From Paenibacillus glucanolyticus NBRC 15330 (GTDB lineage Bacteria; Bacillota; Bacilli; Paenibacillales; Paenibacillaceae), in NCBI RefSeq assembly GCF_004000885.1, contig NZ_BIMC01000006.1, positions 186,001 to 250,000 of the forward strand: a stretch of 64,000 bases of DNA, in the 5' to 3' direction. Position numbers and translations under genes: made by a program. Below the pieces are notes generated by a model. It saw nothing but the letters and a program-made list of their open reading frames with translations. It searched no databases and was not told the origin of the DNA. Positions 53,849-63,296 of the stretch are shown in pieces; position 1 is the stretch's first letter, and every line of letters begins with the position of its first letter.

Positions 53849-53889
53849 AAAGGGACATCCCGGGCTATGAGCCTCGGGATGTCCCTTTT
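53849..53889 (+). terminator. Terminator after GHL10 gene
   Basis: AAAGGGACATCCCG pairs with CGGGATGTCCCTTT over 14 bp, and the loop GGCTATGAGCC is itself partly paired. Four T follow. Confidence 0.9.
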
Positions 53890-53954
53890 GCCGCTTTGTT
53901 CAGGTAGACATGCTCCATGGTACAATAGAAGTATTACGAGCTGGAGTGTGGTGC

Positions 53955-54593
53955 ATGGTCAAGAAATTAGCAATGGCATTGGTGTACATTGCCATAGGCG
54001 GTCTTATTTACGTTTACGGCGATGCTATTCTTGCATGGATTCAGACGACGGACAGCATGATGCTCATTATGTTCATGGCGGTCATCATGGCCTTGTTCCC
54101 CGTGATTCCGTATCCGATTGTCGGAGGTGTTATCGGTGCTGCCTTGGGTCCGGTTATCGGCGGACTGATCACTTGGGTCGGGTCAACCGCCGCTTCCATC
54201 CTTATGTTTATGTTCATTCGATACGGTTATCAGGAATGGGGCACCCGGATGCTTCATCGTTATGACCGTTTAGGAAAAGTGACAACGATGTTCGAACGGA
54301 ATGCCTTTTTGACCATCCTCTTTACCCGGTTGATTCCGTTTATTCCTTCCATCATTATCAATGTGTATGCCGCTCTCAGCAAGGTGACGTTTACATCGTA
54401 CACCATGGCGTCCGCCGTGGGTAAAATCCCTGCGATGCTGCTGTTCTCGATGGTAGGAGATAATCTGATGACCGACCCTTCCCATATCATCATAACCATA
54501 GGTGTGTATGGAGTCTTTCTGGCCGTAACGCTTCTCGTATACCGATGGTCGGGCTTTGGCCGTTCAGGTAGAACGGAAGCCGAGCGGCTATAG
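53955..54593 (+). CDS. TVP38/TMEM64-family membrane protein
   Basis: 212 residues, about five to six hydrophobic segments, VTT (SNARE-associated) domain. Diagnostic stretches are ALFPVIPYPIVGGVIGAALGPVIGGLITWVGSTAAS (about residues 42-77) and ILFTRLIPFIPSIIINVYAALSKVTF (about 115-140), the [F/Y]xxR and re-entrant-loop pattern of DedA/TVP38 proteins. These are putative lipid scramblases or transporters. GGAG eight bases before ATG 53955 fixes the start over the in-frame ATG 53910. Its last six bases overlap the end of the convergent gene. Confidence 0.87.
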   Translation: MVKKLAMALVYIAIGGLIYVYGDAILAWIQTTDSMMLIMFMAVIMALFPVIPYPIVGGVIGAALGPVIGGLITWVGSTAASILMFMFIRYGYQEWGTRMLHRYDRLGKVTTMFERNAFLTILFTRLIPFIPSIIINVYAALSKVTFTSYTMASAVGKIPAMLLFSMVGDNLMTDPSHIIITIGVYGVFLAVTLLVYRWSGFGRSGRTEAERL

Positions 54594-56258
54594 CAACTCA
54601 ATGGGTGGGTTATTCCGTTCTGTCGGGACGGTGGCCTCACCCTTTTTCTTTTGGAACCACGCTCGTACGGCCTCAATCTCTTGCTGATCCATCCCGCTTA
54701 AACTTTCGTTGATCTCGCTGAATATCATCTTCACTTGAAGAGACAGAAGACCTCTTCTGCGCTGCCTGCGGGTACCCGAAATTTCCATGACAATAATCTG
54801 TGGACGGCGAATATACCTTGTGGACAGCGCAATGAAACGGCTGCGGATCGTAAGCTGCTTATCGGTTACATTTAAACCGGAATCCCTGTGTGAGCGGAGC
54901 CCCCAGCTTACAGCCAGCGGGAGCAGCAGAAGCGATAACATACCCGGCATTTCAAAATACCAGATACACGCGGCGCTTGCCGCTGCGGCAAAGCCGAGCT
55001 TCCACCGAAGGTACATCCACTTTGCACGGGAAGGAGGAGAAGCCGAAATGGCTTGAGCTGTAAATTGGGGTGTAACCCGCTCCAGGAGCTCCGGAATATC
55101 CGTGGTCTTCAGCAGAGGGTGTAGCATGAAATGCTTATCGGATTCTGAAGTAAGCACATGAACCTTTACCTCGGCGTAACCGAACCAGCGCCGGAACACG
55201 CCCTCCTTCACTGTAATAGCGAGTACTCGCTCAGGAGAGAAGAGCAATCTTTTTTTCTCCAGCAGTCCGCAGCTGACCGAGATTTGTTTGCCGATACGCT
55301 CGACCGTAAATCCCGCATATTTAATCGTGTAGAGCACGGCAGAGAGCAGCCAGGACACAACAAGCGCCAATACGGCGATGCTGATCCAGCTGCCGGGCAA
55401 GAGCTTGCCTGCCGATTGAAACGCCGACTGGTACATCTGATCGGGCAGCAGGTCATCGGCAAAAGACAGAATACCGCCCACAAAGGCTAAAGCCAGTGAC
55501 AGATTGGGTGAGGACAGCGCCGCGATGAGCAGTCGGCCCGTGGATAGCTGCAGCAGCGTGCTGCGTTCCTCCTCCACTGTGAATGCGTCGCTCGCGTTTC
55601 TTCTATCTGCAGCGTTAGGATCAGCGTTTATGGCCGGATTGTTTTGCCGACTCATGTTAAGGTCTGACGGGTCAACGGACTCATGGATCGTCCGTGGCTC
55701 CGGCAGCTGGACAGATAGCCCTTCCGACTCGTCGCGCAAGTTGTGTTCAGATTGCTCGCGGCCCTCATACGTTTGCTGCTGAGCCTCACGTTCCGTCTGT
55801 CTGGTTCGGGTTCGCTCTCGCAACCAGCGCTGGAGCCGTTCACCTTCGCTATTGGTGATGGCAGGCAATAAGCCGCCGCCTTCCGTTTTGCCTGGAGTTT
55901 CGATGCGAACCTGCGTAAGCCCCAGTATTCGCTGCAGTAGAGGCTGCTCCATATTCATGGAGTGAATGCGGCCGGTGTAGATGGATAACTCCTCACGGAA
56001 CAGCACGCCTCGGCGGATGAGGATTTTGTCTTCCTCTAACGTATAGACGAAGCGTTTCCACTTCAGGTATCCGTATAACAGAAGCAGTCCGGCGATGATC
56101 ACGATGACAGCGGATAGCCAGTACCATGGGATGTCACGAAGCGATTTTCCGTTTAGGAATTTAATGGATACCAGGGCGGCAACCGGAATGAGCGATTTTA
56201 CGCTGTTAACGAGCGGAAACAGAATGAACAGCCGGTGAAGCCTTGTCGGTTCATTCAT
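54588..56258 (-). CDS. ydbT: bPH2-domain membrane protein (YdbT-like)
   Basis: 556 residues with pairs of membrane helices separating three PH-like beta domains. A first helix pair (about residues 12-65) precedes YTLEEDKILIRRGVLFREELSIYTGRIHSMNMEQPLLQRILGLTQVRIETPG. A long polar insertion (about 130-225) is followed by helices, VERIGKQISVSCGLLEKKRLLFSPERVLAITVKEG, then further helices and a last domain (LNVTDKQLTIRSRFIALSTRYIRR). The YdbS/YdbT pair in Bacillus subtilis is linked to envelope and antimicrobial resistance. Its ATG overlaps the upstream YdbS-like gene by eight bases. It is somewhat longer than usual because of the insertion. Confidence 0.85.
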   Translation of the reverse strand: MNEPTRLHRLFILFPLVNSVKSLIPVAALVSIKFLNGKSLRDIPWYWLSAVIVIIAGLLLLYGYLKWKRFVYTLEEDKILIRRGVLFREELSIYTGRIHSMNMEQPLLQRILGLTQVRIETPGKTEGGGLLPAITNSEGERLQRWLRERTRTRQTEREAQQQTYEGREQSEHNLRDESEGLSVQLPEPRTIHESVDPSDLNMSRQNNPAINADPNAADRRNASDAFTVEEERSTLLQLSTGRLLIAALSSPNLSLALAFVGGILSFADDLLPDQMYQSAFQSAGKLLPGSWISIAVLALVVSWLLSAVLYTIKYAGFTVERIGKQISVSCGLLEKKRLLFSPERVLAITVKEGVFRRWFGYAEVKVHVLTSESDKHFMLHPLLKTTDIPELLERVTPQFTAQAISASPPSRAKWMYLRWKLGFAAAASAACIWYFEMPGMLSLLLLPLAVSWGLRSHRDSGLNVTDKQLTIRSRFIALSTRYIRRPQIIVMEISGTRRQRRRGLLSLQVKMIFSEINESLSGMDQQEIEAVRAWFQKKKGEATVPTERNNPPIELL

Positions 56259-56733
56259 CGTGATCCACCACTTTTGCCAGCTCGCCGATCTGTTTTTTCA
56301 GTTCCTCTGCTTCCTCCAGCTTAAGCGCTTGAATGACATGTGTCGTTGCAGCGGTAACGACTTTTACCTTGGCCAAGCCATATTTGCGTAGAAGCGGTCC
56401 CCGCTCCAGCTCGACATGCTGAACGCGCGTCATCGGGACGAGGGTATCGCTGAGCCAGATCCACCCGGAGCGCAGCTCCAATTCTTCCTCGCTTACCTTA
56501 TAGCCGAATTGCTTGTAGGTGAAAGAAGGCACAGCCCAAGTAAACCAGGCCCCGAGAGCCAGTAGTCCGAGCGTGATCCATCCCGGAATCAAGGTCCATC
56601 CCAGCATGCCAGCCACAATGAGATAAGCGGCCGCCGCAAGTAGAATAACCCCATCTGTAATGAAGCCCGATATACGAGAGATGGTTATCGAGTCCGGGTG
56701 ACACCTGTGCATGGTGTCGAGTCGATTGTTCAT
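56251..56733 (-). CDS. ydbS: bPH2-domain membrane protein (YdbS-like)
   Basis: 160 residues. Two membrane helices (VILLAAAAYLIVAGMLGW and ITLGLLALGAWFTW) are followed by one bPH2 domain (YKVSEEELELRSGWIWLSDTLVPMTRVQHVELERGPLLRKYGLAKVKVVTAATTHVIQAL). AAGGAGG seven bases before the ATG at 56733 fixes the start, shorter than the open frame. It forms a two-gene operon with the YdbT-like gene. The final residues (LAKVVDHDE) overlap the next start codon. Confidence 0.87.
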   Translation of the reverse strand: MNNRLDTMHRCHPDSITISRISGFITDGVILLAAAAYLIVAGMLGWTLIPGWITLGLLALGAWFTWAVPSFTYKQFGYKVSEEELELRSGWIWLSDTLVPMTRVQHVELERGPLLRKYGLAKVKVVTAATTHVIQALKLEEAEELKKQIGELAKVVDHDE

Positions 56734-57067
56734 GTAGGTTCCTCCTTGATGTAACAAGATCGAACAGTCATTGCGTATTCTATGTATGTCTACGTTGCTT
56801 GGGAAAGGAGCGTTTCATCCTCCCCTTTGAATGGCCGTGCCCTCATTGTAGCATAACAGTTTAACGAAGCTCTGAACCTGACCTAACGGTTGCTTGAACA
56901 CATCCCGGTTCGGTTAAGCTGGAATTAAGGAAATCGTCAGGCATTCCCGATAGGAGTGTTGCCTTCGAGAAGGCAGTATAAACAGATGTTCTGAAATACT
57001 CTCATAAGGCTTGAGCGTGAAGTTTCCTATATAATGAAGTGATTGCTGAATGAAAGGGTAGCGTGTC
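56734..57067. other. Divergent region between ydbS and WYL regulator gene
   Basis: A TATAAT at 57030-57035 is a likely -10 for the + strand regulator gene, without a good -35. On the minus strand several weak -10-like boxes precede ydbS. No repeats or RNA structures are seen. Confidence 0.35.
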
Positions 57068-58024
57068 ATGAAAATAGATCGACTGTTAGCCATTACCGTG
57101 CTGCTTCTTAATCGGGGGAGACTCAGCGCCAAAGAGCTTGCCGAGCGGTTTGAAGTATCGAGCAAAACCATTTACCGCGATATGGATACGCTATGCCGGG
57201 CTGGAATTCCGATTGCAGCCCACCAAGGGATATCCGGCGGATTCGAGATTATGGAACATTATATGATAGACAAGTACTGGTTATCGGCTGAGGAGATGAG
57301 TACGCTTGTCACAGCGGTCAAAGGGCTCAGCAGTGCGCTGGATGATCAGCAGATGGACATGCTGCTTGAGAAGGTAAAAGCGCTGCTGCACCGGGTAGAG
57401 CAGGGACATGGAGATGAATACCGGAGGAACCGGGATCCGGTTATTATGGATTTCCAGCCATGGGGACAGCGTCAAGGTTTGAAACCTGCCGTGAGCTTGC
57501 TCAAGAAGGCAATCCTTCAAAAGCGCCGAGTCAGCATGGCATATATAGATGCCAAAGGAGCTGCGGAGCAAAGAAACATAGAACCTGCGTCACTGATTCT
57601 GAAGGGGAATATCTGGTATGTGCATGCCTTTTGTTTGGAGCGGGAAGATCATCGCGTATTCCGGTTGTCACGAATGCAGGATATTCAGATCCTGAGTGAG
57701 ACTTACAAGCCAAGACCATTGCCGAGTCTGGAGCGATTGGAATGGGAGTCCTCCTGGTCAAACGCCCGGGAGGAGGAGACAGTGCTGTTATTCCATTCCA
57801 ACGCGCGGCAGAGGATGGCGGATATGTTTTCGCCGGAGCAGATATCCGTTAACCCGGACGGGTCTTTACGCGTGCACGTGTTATACCGATTGGATGAATG
57901 GTTTTACGGCATGGTGCTAAGCTTCGGGGATCAGGTGATGGTCGAGCGTCCCGCCGAGGCAGCCGAGGAAGTGAAGCGAAGGGCGCAATTAATCATGCGG
58001 CGCTACGATAACCAGGACAGATAG
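57068..58024 (+). CDS. WYL-domain transcriptional regulator (YafY-like)
   Basis: 318 residues. An N-terminal HTH_11 winged helix (IDRLLAITVLLLNRGRLSAKELAERFEVSSKTIYRDMDTLCRAGIPI, about residues 3-49) is followed by a linker and the WYL ligand-sensing domain (about 150-225, with KKAILQKRRVSMAYIDAKG and LKGNIWYVHAFCLEREDHRVFRLSRMQDIQIL). A C-terminal WCX region comes last. AAAGGG lies upstream of the ATG. It is followed 55 bp later by a GyrI-like gene, a common pairing in which the two are co-transcribed. The regulator's ligand is unknown. Confidence 0.9.
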   Translation: MKIDRLLAITVLLLNRGRLSAKELAERFEVSSKTIYRDMDTLCRAGIPIAAHQGISGGFEIMEHYMIDKYWLSAEEMSTLVTAVKGLSSALDDQQMDMLLEKVKALLHRVEQGHGDEYRRNRDPVIMDFQPWGQRQGLKPAVSLLKKAILQKRRVSMAYIDAKGAAEQRNIEPASLILKGNIWYVHAFCLEREDHRVFRLSRMQDIQILSETYKPRPLPSLERLEWESSWSNAREEETVLLFHSNARQRMADMFSPEQISVNPDGSLRVHVLYRLDEWFYGMVLSFGDQVMVERPAEAAEEVKRRAQLIMRRYDNQDR

Positions 58025-58079
58025 ATGTCCACGTTACCTCTGTAGAATGGAGTTATATTCATTTCAAGGAGGATACAGC

Positions 58080-58589
58080 ATGAGTAATAGCAATGAGAAG
58101 CAAATCGAGCGATTCGTAGAGGTCAGACCCGCCATGTCGATTCAGGGTGTCGGTGTACGAACGACAAATGAAGCGGAGGCAGGACCGTTAGCCAAGATAC
58201 CCTCATTATGGGATCGATATTTCCAAAGCGGGCTGCAGGCATCATTGTCCGATAAGGATCAGGCTATTTATGCTCTATATACCGATTACGAGAGCGATGC
58301 GTCCCGGGCGTACACCCTGGTCATCGGTAACCGGATGGATGAAGGCGCAGCTGCCGAACCGTCCGATGAACTGCTTCAAGCGCACGTCCCGGCATCCAAG
58401 TATTTGGTGTTTCGGACAAGGCGAGGCCCTTTAATGGAGATCGTACCGCAGGTATGGTATGAAATTTGGAGCTACTTCGAGCAAGCAGAGGAGAAAAGGA
58501 CGTTCACAGGAGACTATGAACGATACGATACGCTGCAGTTTGATCCCGCCAATACTGTGGTGGATGTGTATATCGCCATTGAATCGTAA
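58080..58589 (+). CDS. GyrI-like effector-binding-domain protein
   Basis: A 169-residue protein of the AraC effector-binding/GyrI-like (SHS2) superfamily: VEVRPAMSIQGVGVRTTNEAEAGPLAKIPSLWDRYF, YALYTDYESDASRAYTLVIGNRM, then VPASKYLVFRTRRGP and VWYEIWSYFEQ. Such small proteins bind hydrophobic ligands and may act as sensors or hydrolases. AAGGAGG before ATG 58080 gives the start, not the earlier in-frame codon. It lies directly downstream of the WYL regulator gene and is likely in the same transcript. Confidence 0.85.
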   Translation: MSNSNEKQIERFVEVRPAMSIQGVGVRTTNEAEAGPLAKIPSLWDRYFQSGLQASLSDKDQAIYALYTDYESDASRAYTLVIGNRMDEGAAAEPSDELLQAHVPASKYLVFRTRRGPLMEIVPQVWYEIWSYFEQAEEKRTFTGDYERYDTLQFDPANTVVDVYIAIES

Positions 58590-58938
58590 TCAAGCACCGC
58601 CAAACGGCTCCAGCACATAGGGCAGCCGTCTGACGGTAAATACAGCTCTCGTTCCTATGTCTGGGCATCAGGCGTAGGGCGTGAGTTTTTTTCATTATAA
58701 GGGCAGCGACGGGCAGTTCATGAGCAATCTTCAGATATGACTCCATATGTAAGCGATGAAATCTAATATAAAGATTATTCCTGTTATGGAATTAATTTGA
58801 TATCGTTGTGGCGAATACATAACGAGGTGCACATCGATTGTGTATTCATATGATGCGTGTATTCAATGACAATGCAAAGGAGAGAAGAGCTTTGGAATAA
58901 AGGGCTCCGCCCAATTCAAATTCGAAAGGATGAGATGG
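58590..58938. other. Intergenic region before pectate lyase gene
   Basis: This is about 350 bp without a credible gene. No terminator with a T-run is visible right after the GyrI-like gene. The segment from 58740 on is AT-rich and must contain the pectate lyase promoter, but I could not assign -35/-10 boxes with confidence. Confidence 0.3.
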
Positions 58939-59613
58939 ATGAAAAAAATATGGAGTTTGATTTTATCTGCTGGTTTGGCCGTGTCATGGTATGGTTTAGC
59001 GCCATCAACGGCGGAGGCGGCTGCCACCGTTGTCAATGAGACGATTCGCGTTGAGGCCGGGCAAACCTTTGACGGAAAAGGCCAGACGTATGTAGCCAAT
59101 CCGGACACGCTGGGGGACGGAAGTCAAGCCGAGAATCAGAAGCCGGTCTTCCGGCTGGAGGCAGGAGCTACCCTGAAGAATCTCACAATTGGAGCACCAG
59201 CCGCGGACGGAGTTCATTGTTATGGCAACTGCACAATCCTCGATGTGACATGGGCAGATGTAGGCGAGGATGCGCTGACACTGAAATCGTCGGGAACCGT
59301 GAATATCACGGGCGGCGGGGCGTATAAAGCCTATGATAAGGTGTTCCAGATCAATGCAGCGGGAACAATTAACATTAAGAACTTCAAAGCAAACGATATC
59401 GGCAAGCTGGTTCGGCAAAATGGAGGCACCTCATTCAAAGTGGTCATGAATGTGGAGAATAGCGACATCTCCCAAGTGAAGGATGCGATTCTGAGAACGG
59501 ACAGCAGCACGACGACAGGGCGGATCGTGAATACGAGGTATTCCGGTGTGCCGACCTTGTTCAAGGGTTTTGCGTCAGGCAATACGACCCAGTCCGGGAA
59601 TACGCCTTATTAG
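58939..59613 (+). CDS. Secreted pectate lyase, polysaccharide lyase family 3
   Basis: 224 residues. A signal peptide (about residues 1-28, cleaving after AEA) is followed by a single PL3 beta-helix domain: [72 protein letters not shown], and [36 protein letters not shown]. These contain the conserved acidic residues and the GKLVRQNG segment of the PelC/Pel3 group. It cleaves pectate by beta-elimination outside the cell, calcium-dependent in the family. GAAAGGA lies eight bases before ATG 58939; ATG 58930 overlaps it. It is the usual length for a one-domain PL3. Confidence 0.93.
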   Translation: MKKIWSLILSAGLAVSWYGLAPSTAEAAATVVNETIRVEAGQTFDGKGQTYVANPDTLGDGSQAENQKPVFRLEAGATLKNLTIGAPAADGVHCYGNCTILDVTWADVGEDALTLKSSGTVNITGGGAYKAYDKVFQINAAGTINIKNFKANDIGKLVRQNGGTSFKVVMNVENSDISQVKDAILRTDSSTTTGRIVNTRYSGVPTLFKGFASGNTTQSGNTPY

Positions 59614-59640
59614 AATTCGACAAGCATAGACTCTAAGCTA

Positions 59641-59679
59641 AAAAGCCCGGAAGCAGTGTTCATGCTGCTTCCGGGCTTT
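59641..59679 (+). terminator. Terminator after pectate lyase gene
   Basis: AAAGCCCGGAAGCAG pairs with CTGCTTCCGGGCTTT (15 bp). The A-run before and T-run after make it effective for both this gene and the convergent acetyltransferase gene. Confidence 0.92.
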
Positions 59680-59753
59680 GTTGGGTTCGTTTTCGTGAGC
59701 AGACAAGAGCGGAATCCCACCTGCTCTTCACCAGAGCCAGAGATAATTGGGCA

Positions 59754-60224
59754 TTACACCTTCTCCATCGTAATGAACGTATGGCTTCCATTAGAGAACG
59801 CCGCATTTTTAACGAAACCTGTGGCGGTGTACAGGGCGATGGCACGCGCATTGAACTCGGCAACGGTTAAGCGAAATGATTGGGTATTATGCTGGTTCGA
59901 GATGGACTTCAGTACGAAGTTGAAGAATTCACGCCCCCGGCCCTGTCCCGTCCACTCGGGGAGCATTCCAATTCCAAGATCGAGCAGATCCTTATCGTAT
60001 ACACCAAGTCTGACACCTGCAGGTACCTGGGCGGAGACACCGGTGCAGAAGAATCCAATCAGTTGACCGGCTTCATTCAAGACAGCGGTGTAAGGCTGTT
60101 CCAACAGCTCTTGCAGCGACTCTTCATCATCATCCTGATTGTACAGGTCATATGGCGGCTCGTATTTCCACTGCAGAATTTGCTTGGCGAGGTTTATGGT
60201 CATCAGGGAGGTTACATAGGGCAT
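59754..60224 (-). CDS. GNAT-family N-acetyltransferase
   Basis: About 156 residues. The acetyl-CoA-binding motif A appears as GIGMLPEWTGQGRGREFFNFVLKSI (about residues 83-107), with a Q/RxxGxG/A core, followed by RLTVAEFNARAIALYTATGFV (motif B). The acceptor is unknown. AAAAAGG eight bases before the ATG at 60224 is preferred over the GTG at 60233. It is transcribed toward the pectate lyase gene, and the two share a bidirectional hairpin. Confidence 0.87.
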   Translation of the reverse strand: MPYVTSLMTINLAKQILQWKYEPPYDLYNQDDDEESLQELLEQPYTAVLNEAGQLIGFFCTGVSAQVPAGVRLGVYDKDLLDLGIGMLPEWTGQGRGREFFNFVLKSISNQHNTQSFRLTVAEFNARAIALYTATGFVKNAAFSNGSHTFITMEKV

Positions 60225-60353
60225 GCGTATCACCTTTTTCTCTAAATAAGATTATAGTCACCATCCATTGTACGAGAATAGGCTGACCTCTTCATTATCG
60301 TGTCTCTTCTAGTGCTTGGCTCGTTTCAGATCGCCTTATTCCATTCGAGGACT

Positions 60354-60683
60354 CTATTCACCCTGCTTCGATTTGGTACAGTTGAGCGGATACCGTCTTC
60401 CGTATGCTCTGCCGTAAGCCACGATTCGCTGGATCGTATCCTGTTCCCTCAGTTTGGTGAATGGACATGGGTCGGGGAGTGTGTTCACTTCGAGGATCCA
60501 GGGGGTGAGGTCTTGGTCCACGGCAAGGTCGAGCCCTAGCTCGTTCAATGCCGGATACCTATGGCTCATGTGAGCTGCCACCGACAGGGCGTCGGAGGGC
60601 CCTGTTGTCAAGTTGGAATGAAGTTTAACCGCCTTGGCGTGGGTCTGCACCACATGCTGTCTGCGGCAAGTGCTTGGCGGGTA
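60354..60683 (-). pseudogene. 3' fragment of YheC/YheD-type ATP-grasp coat protein gene
   Basis: The minus-strand translation HMSHRYPALNELGLDLAVDQ, continuing TPWILEVNTLPDPCPFTKLRE and a final YGRAYGRRYPL, is the C-terminal catalytic end of YheC/YheD endospore-coat ATP-grasp proteins. The upstream 250 or more residues are missing. Where they should be, the sequence reads CRRQHVVQTHA, the same as the last residues of the AraC regulator at 63297 (RRQHVVQTHA), so the fragment appears to have been fused to a copy of that gene's 3' end by recombination. There is no ribosome site at a plausible start. It is most likely a pseudogene. Confidence 0.6.
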
Positions 60684-60759
60684 AATTTCTTGCAGCCAAT
60701 TATGCGGCAAACGATAACACGCTGACACTTGCCCTCACCGTCGAAGAAGCTGCGCTGCA

Positions 60760-63036
60760 TCAAGCTTTTTCCCACCCGAATATCGGCCTAAACACTTTGC
60801 GAATGTAATAAGCCAATACGGTCGTTGCGGTCCATGAGCTGCGCGTATTCTGAATGTATTGATCGCTAATTATATAAGTCCGAGTAGAAGTGGGACTCTT
60901 CAAACCGAACTCTTCCCACTTCGCGGGATCATTCGAACCTCCGAGCCTTACAAGCATTTTCGCCGATTCGCTATTTATTTTAGCCGGAATTTGCTCGTAT
61001 GCTTGGGTGATTTGCACATGAAATTCGTCGATCGGATTGCGGCTGGCAAGGCTCTCCAAGTGGATGCTTTCGCGAAGGTAAGAAACGTATGCCAGATGGT
61101 CAGCCCAGAACTCGTCGATATAAAAGAGCCGTACCCGCTGCTCCGAAGGGCTCATCGGCTTCTCGCCTGTCAATATTCCGAGCCGCTCCTCGTATAGAAT
61201 GCGCCTCTGATCCTCCACCATATCCGAATAACCGTTTAATTCCTTGCGGATATGGAAGTTTTGGCCCATAACAACACGCTGAATATGTACGATTTTACTG
61301 CGGAGCACCGGCTCCTCGAGAGCCTCATCCTGCCTGGGAGCACGAATCGCTTGATTGATGCCGAACCGGAGCAGCAACTCGTCCTCCAGGCTTATGAAAA
61401 ATACGGAAGCTCCAGGGTCCCCTTGGCGGCCAGAACGCCCGCGCAGTTGGTTGTCGATCCGCACGCTTTCGTTCATATGCGTACCAATCACGTACAACCC
61501 GCCCAGCTTGGCCACAATTTCTGCTTGCGCGAGGTTGCCGCCGCCGAGCCGAATGTCGACGCCGCGTCCTGCCATATTCGTAGACACCGTCACGGCGCCG
61601 ATTTCTCCCGCTTTGGCAATGATATCGGCTTCTTCTGCGTCGTTACTCGCATTCAGAACATGGCAAGGTACGCCGGCAACCGCCAGCGCTTCGGCCAGCC
61701 TGTCAGATTCCTCGACGCTTGACGTACCAATGAGAATGGGACGTCCCACCCTGTGGACAGACGAGATTTCGTGTACAAGCGCCTTGAATTTGGCTTCTTT
61801 ATGGGTATAAATCCGGTGCGGATGGTCCACTCGTATGTTTGGCCGGTTGGGTGGAATTTGCACGACCTGCAGCGCATAAATATCTTCGAATTCCATTGCG
61901 GAAACGTGAGCGGTAGCCGTCATTCCACAAATCTTCGGATACAGGCTAAGGAAGTGTTGGAGGGTGATCGTACCGAGAATTTTTCCGCCGGCTGAGGGCT
62001 GCAGCCCTTCTTTGGCCGTAAGCGCGGCTTGCAGCCGGTCCGGCAAATGTCTGTTCTCCGCCACGCGGCCGGTATATTCGTCAATCAGCTCGATTTTATC
62101 GTCACGGACGATGTAATCGACGTCTCTTTTTAATAACGATTCCGCATGCAGCGCGCAGTTCAACGACGATAACAAATAAGTATTATGGCTTTCGTACAAA
62201 TTCCCGCATGCCAGCAGCTCTTCCGCTTTCGCAGAGCCAGCTTCATTCAAATAAACATTCCGCTTGAACTCGTCGAACTCGTAATGCGCATCCTGCTCGA
62301 GCTGCCTGGCCACTTCGGCAAAACGAGTGCCGTCGCTCTCGGAAAAGCCCGGCTCGCCGGCGATGACTAGCGGCACCCGCGCTTCGTCGAGAAGCAGCGA
62401 ATCCGCTTCGTCGACGATGACGTAGTGGAAAGGACGATGCACAGTATCGGCTTCGTTTAGTGCAATCGTGTCGCGCAAATAATCGAATCCCGCCTCTTTG
62501 GCCGTAACATAGGTTATATCCGCGGCGTACGCTTCCTGTTTCTCGGACAAGCTCATGCCCGCTTGAACCGATTTTACCGTTAACCCGAGGAAACGATAGA
62601 TCGGGCCCATCCAATGCGCATCCCGATTGGCCAAATAATCGTTAAATGTCAGCACATGAACGCCCTCGCCGGTCAGCGCATTCAGATAAGCAGGCATAAC
62701 AGCAGAGAGCGTTTTTCCTTCGCCGGTATGCTGCTCGATCAAAAATCTCTCGTGCAGAGCGATGGCAGCCATGATCTGGACATCGTAAGGCTGTAATCCG
62801 AGCTGTCTCTTCGCCGCCTCGCAGACTAACGCATAAGCATCGACAAGCAGCTCGTCCAGAGGCGTACCCGATGAGGCTTCCTTTTTGAGCCGGAGAGATT
62901 CCGCTTGCAGCTGCATCTCGTCCCATGGTTCTAAATTCCGTTTCCTGATGAGCTCCGCTTTCTCCCGATAACCTTTCAGCTTTTGCCGGGTATCGTAATC
63001 TTTGAATTTTTGCATGAACTTGGCGGCTATATTCAT
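60760..63036 (-). CDS. secA2: Accessory preprotein translocase ATPase SecA2
   Basis: 758 residues. DEAD-motor domain: Walker A EQHTGEGKT (about residue 98), TFNDYLANRDAHWMG, ADITYVTAKEAGFDYLRD and VDEADSLLLDEARVPLVIAG (Walker B, about 208-227). The preprotein-binding region lies between. The second motor half has IGTSSVEESDRLAEAL, VSTNMAGRGVDIRLGGG and RIDNQLRGRSGRQGDPGAS, and the helical scaffold follows. It lacks the C-terminal zinc-binding tail of housekeeping SecA and is about 80 residues shorter, so it is an accessory SecA, probably exporting a small set of proteins. No SecY2 or Asp genes adjoin. AGGGAGAT precedes the ATG. It is flanked by a YheC/D fragment and an AraC gene sharing a short 3' sequence, a sign of local rearrangement. 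Confidence 0.88.
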   Translation of the reverse strand: MNIAAKFMQKFKDYDTRQKLKGYREKAELIRKRNLEPWDEMQLQAESLRLKKEASSGTPLDELLVDAYALVCEAAKRQLGLQPYDVQIMAAIALHERFLIEQHTGEGKTLSAVMPAYLNALTGEGVHVLTFNDYLANRDAHWMGPIYRFLGLTVKSVQAGMSLSEKQEAYAADITYVTAKEAGFDYLRDTIALNEADTVHRPFHYVIVDEADSLLLDEARVPLVIAGEPGFSESDGTRFAEVARQLEQDAHYEFDEFKRNVYLNEAGSAKAEELLACGNLYESHNTYLLSSLNCALHAESLLKRDVDYIVRDDKIELIDEYTGRVAENRHLPDRLQAALTAKEGLQPSAGGKILGTITLQHFLSLYPKICGMTATAHVSAMEFEDIYALQVVQIPPNRPNIRVDHPHRIYTHKEAKFKALVHEISSVHRVGRPILIGTSSVEESDRLAEALAVAGVPCHVLNASNDAEEADIIAKAGEIGAVTVSTNMAGRGVDIRLGGGNLAQAEIVAKLGGLYVIGTHMNESVRIDNQLRGRSGRQGDPGASVFFISLEDELLLRFGINQAIRAPRQDEALEEPVLRSKIVHIQRVVMGQNFHIRKELNGYSDMVEDQRRILYEERLGILTGEKPMSPSEQRVRLFYIDEFWADHLAYVSYLRESIHLESLASRNPIDEFHVQITQAYEQIPAKINSESAKMLVRLGGSNDPAKWEEFGLKSPTSTRTYIISDQYIQNTRSSWTATTVLAYYIRKVFRPIFGWEKA

Positions 63037-63236
63037 CGGAATTTGATCTCCCTTCAGTACTGTAATGGAATCAGATACGGCTATATTTCGAAATCCGTGA
63101 AGTACGCTCTTAATTCAAGAACGTTGTTAACAAGCATACAAGGGATCCCTTCTGGTTATTATTGGATATCGATTATTGTAATATAATCTATTACATTATG
63201 GAAGCTATCACAGTCTTTGATAAAGCTGACAAGCCA

Positions 63237-63280
63237 AAAGAGGATGAGCCGCGAAGGAAGCGGACCATCCTCTTTTTTTA
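63237..63280. terminator. Bidirectional terminator between secA2 and AraC genes
   Basis: AAAAGAGGATG pairs with CATCCTCTTTTTTT, and the inner CCGC/GCGG also pair. The minus-strand T-run (four T) serves the AraC gene that ends at 63297. Confidence 0.85.
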
Positions 63281-63296
63281 TTCCTGTTGCAGGTTG

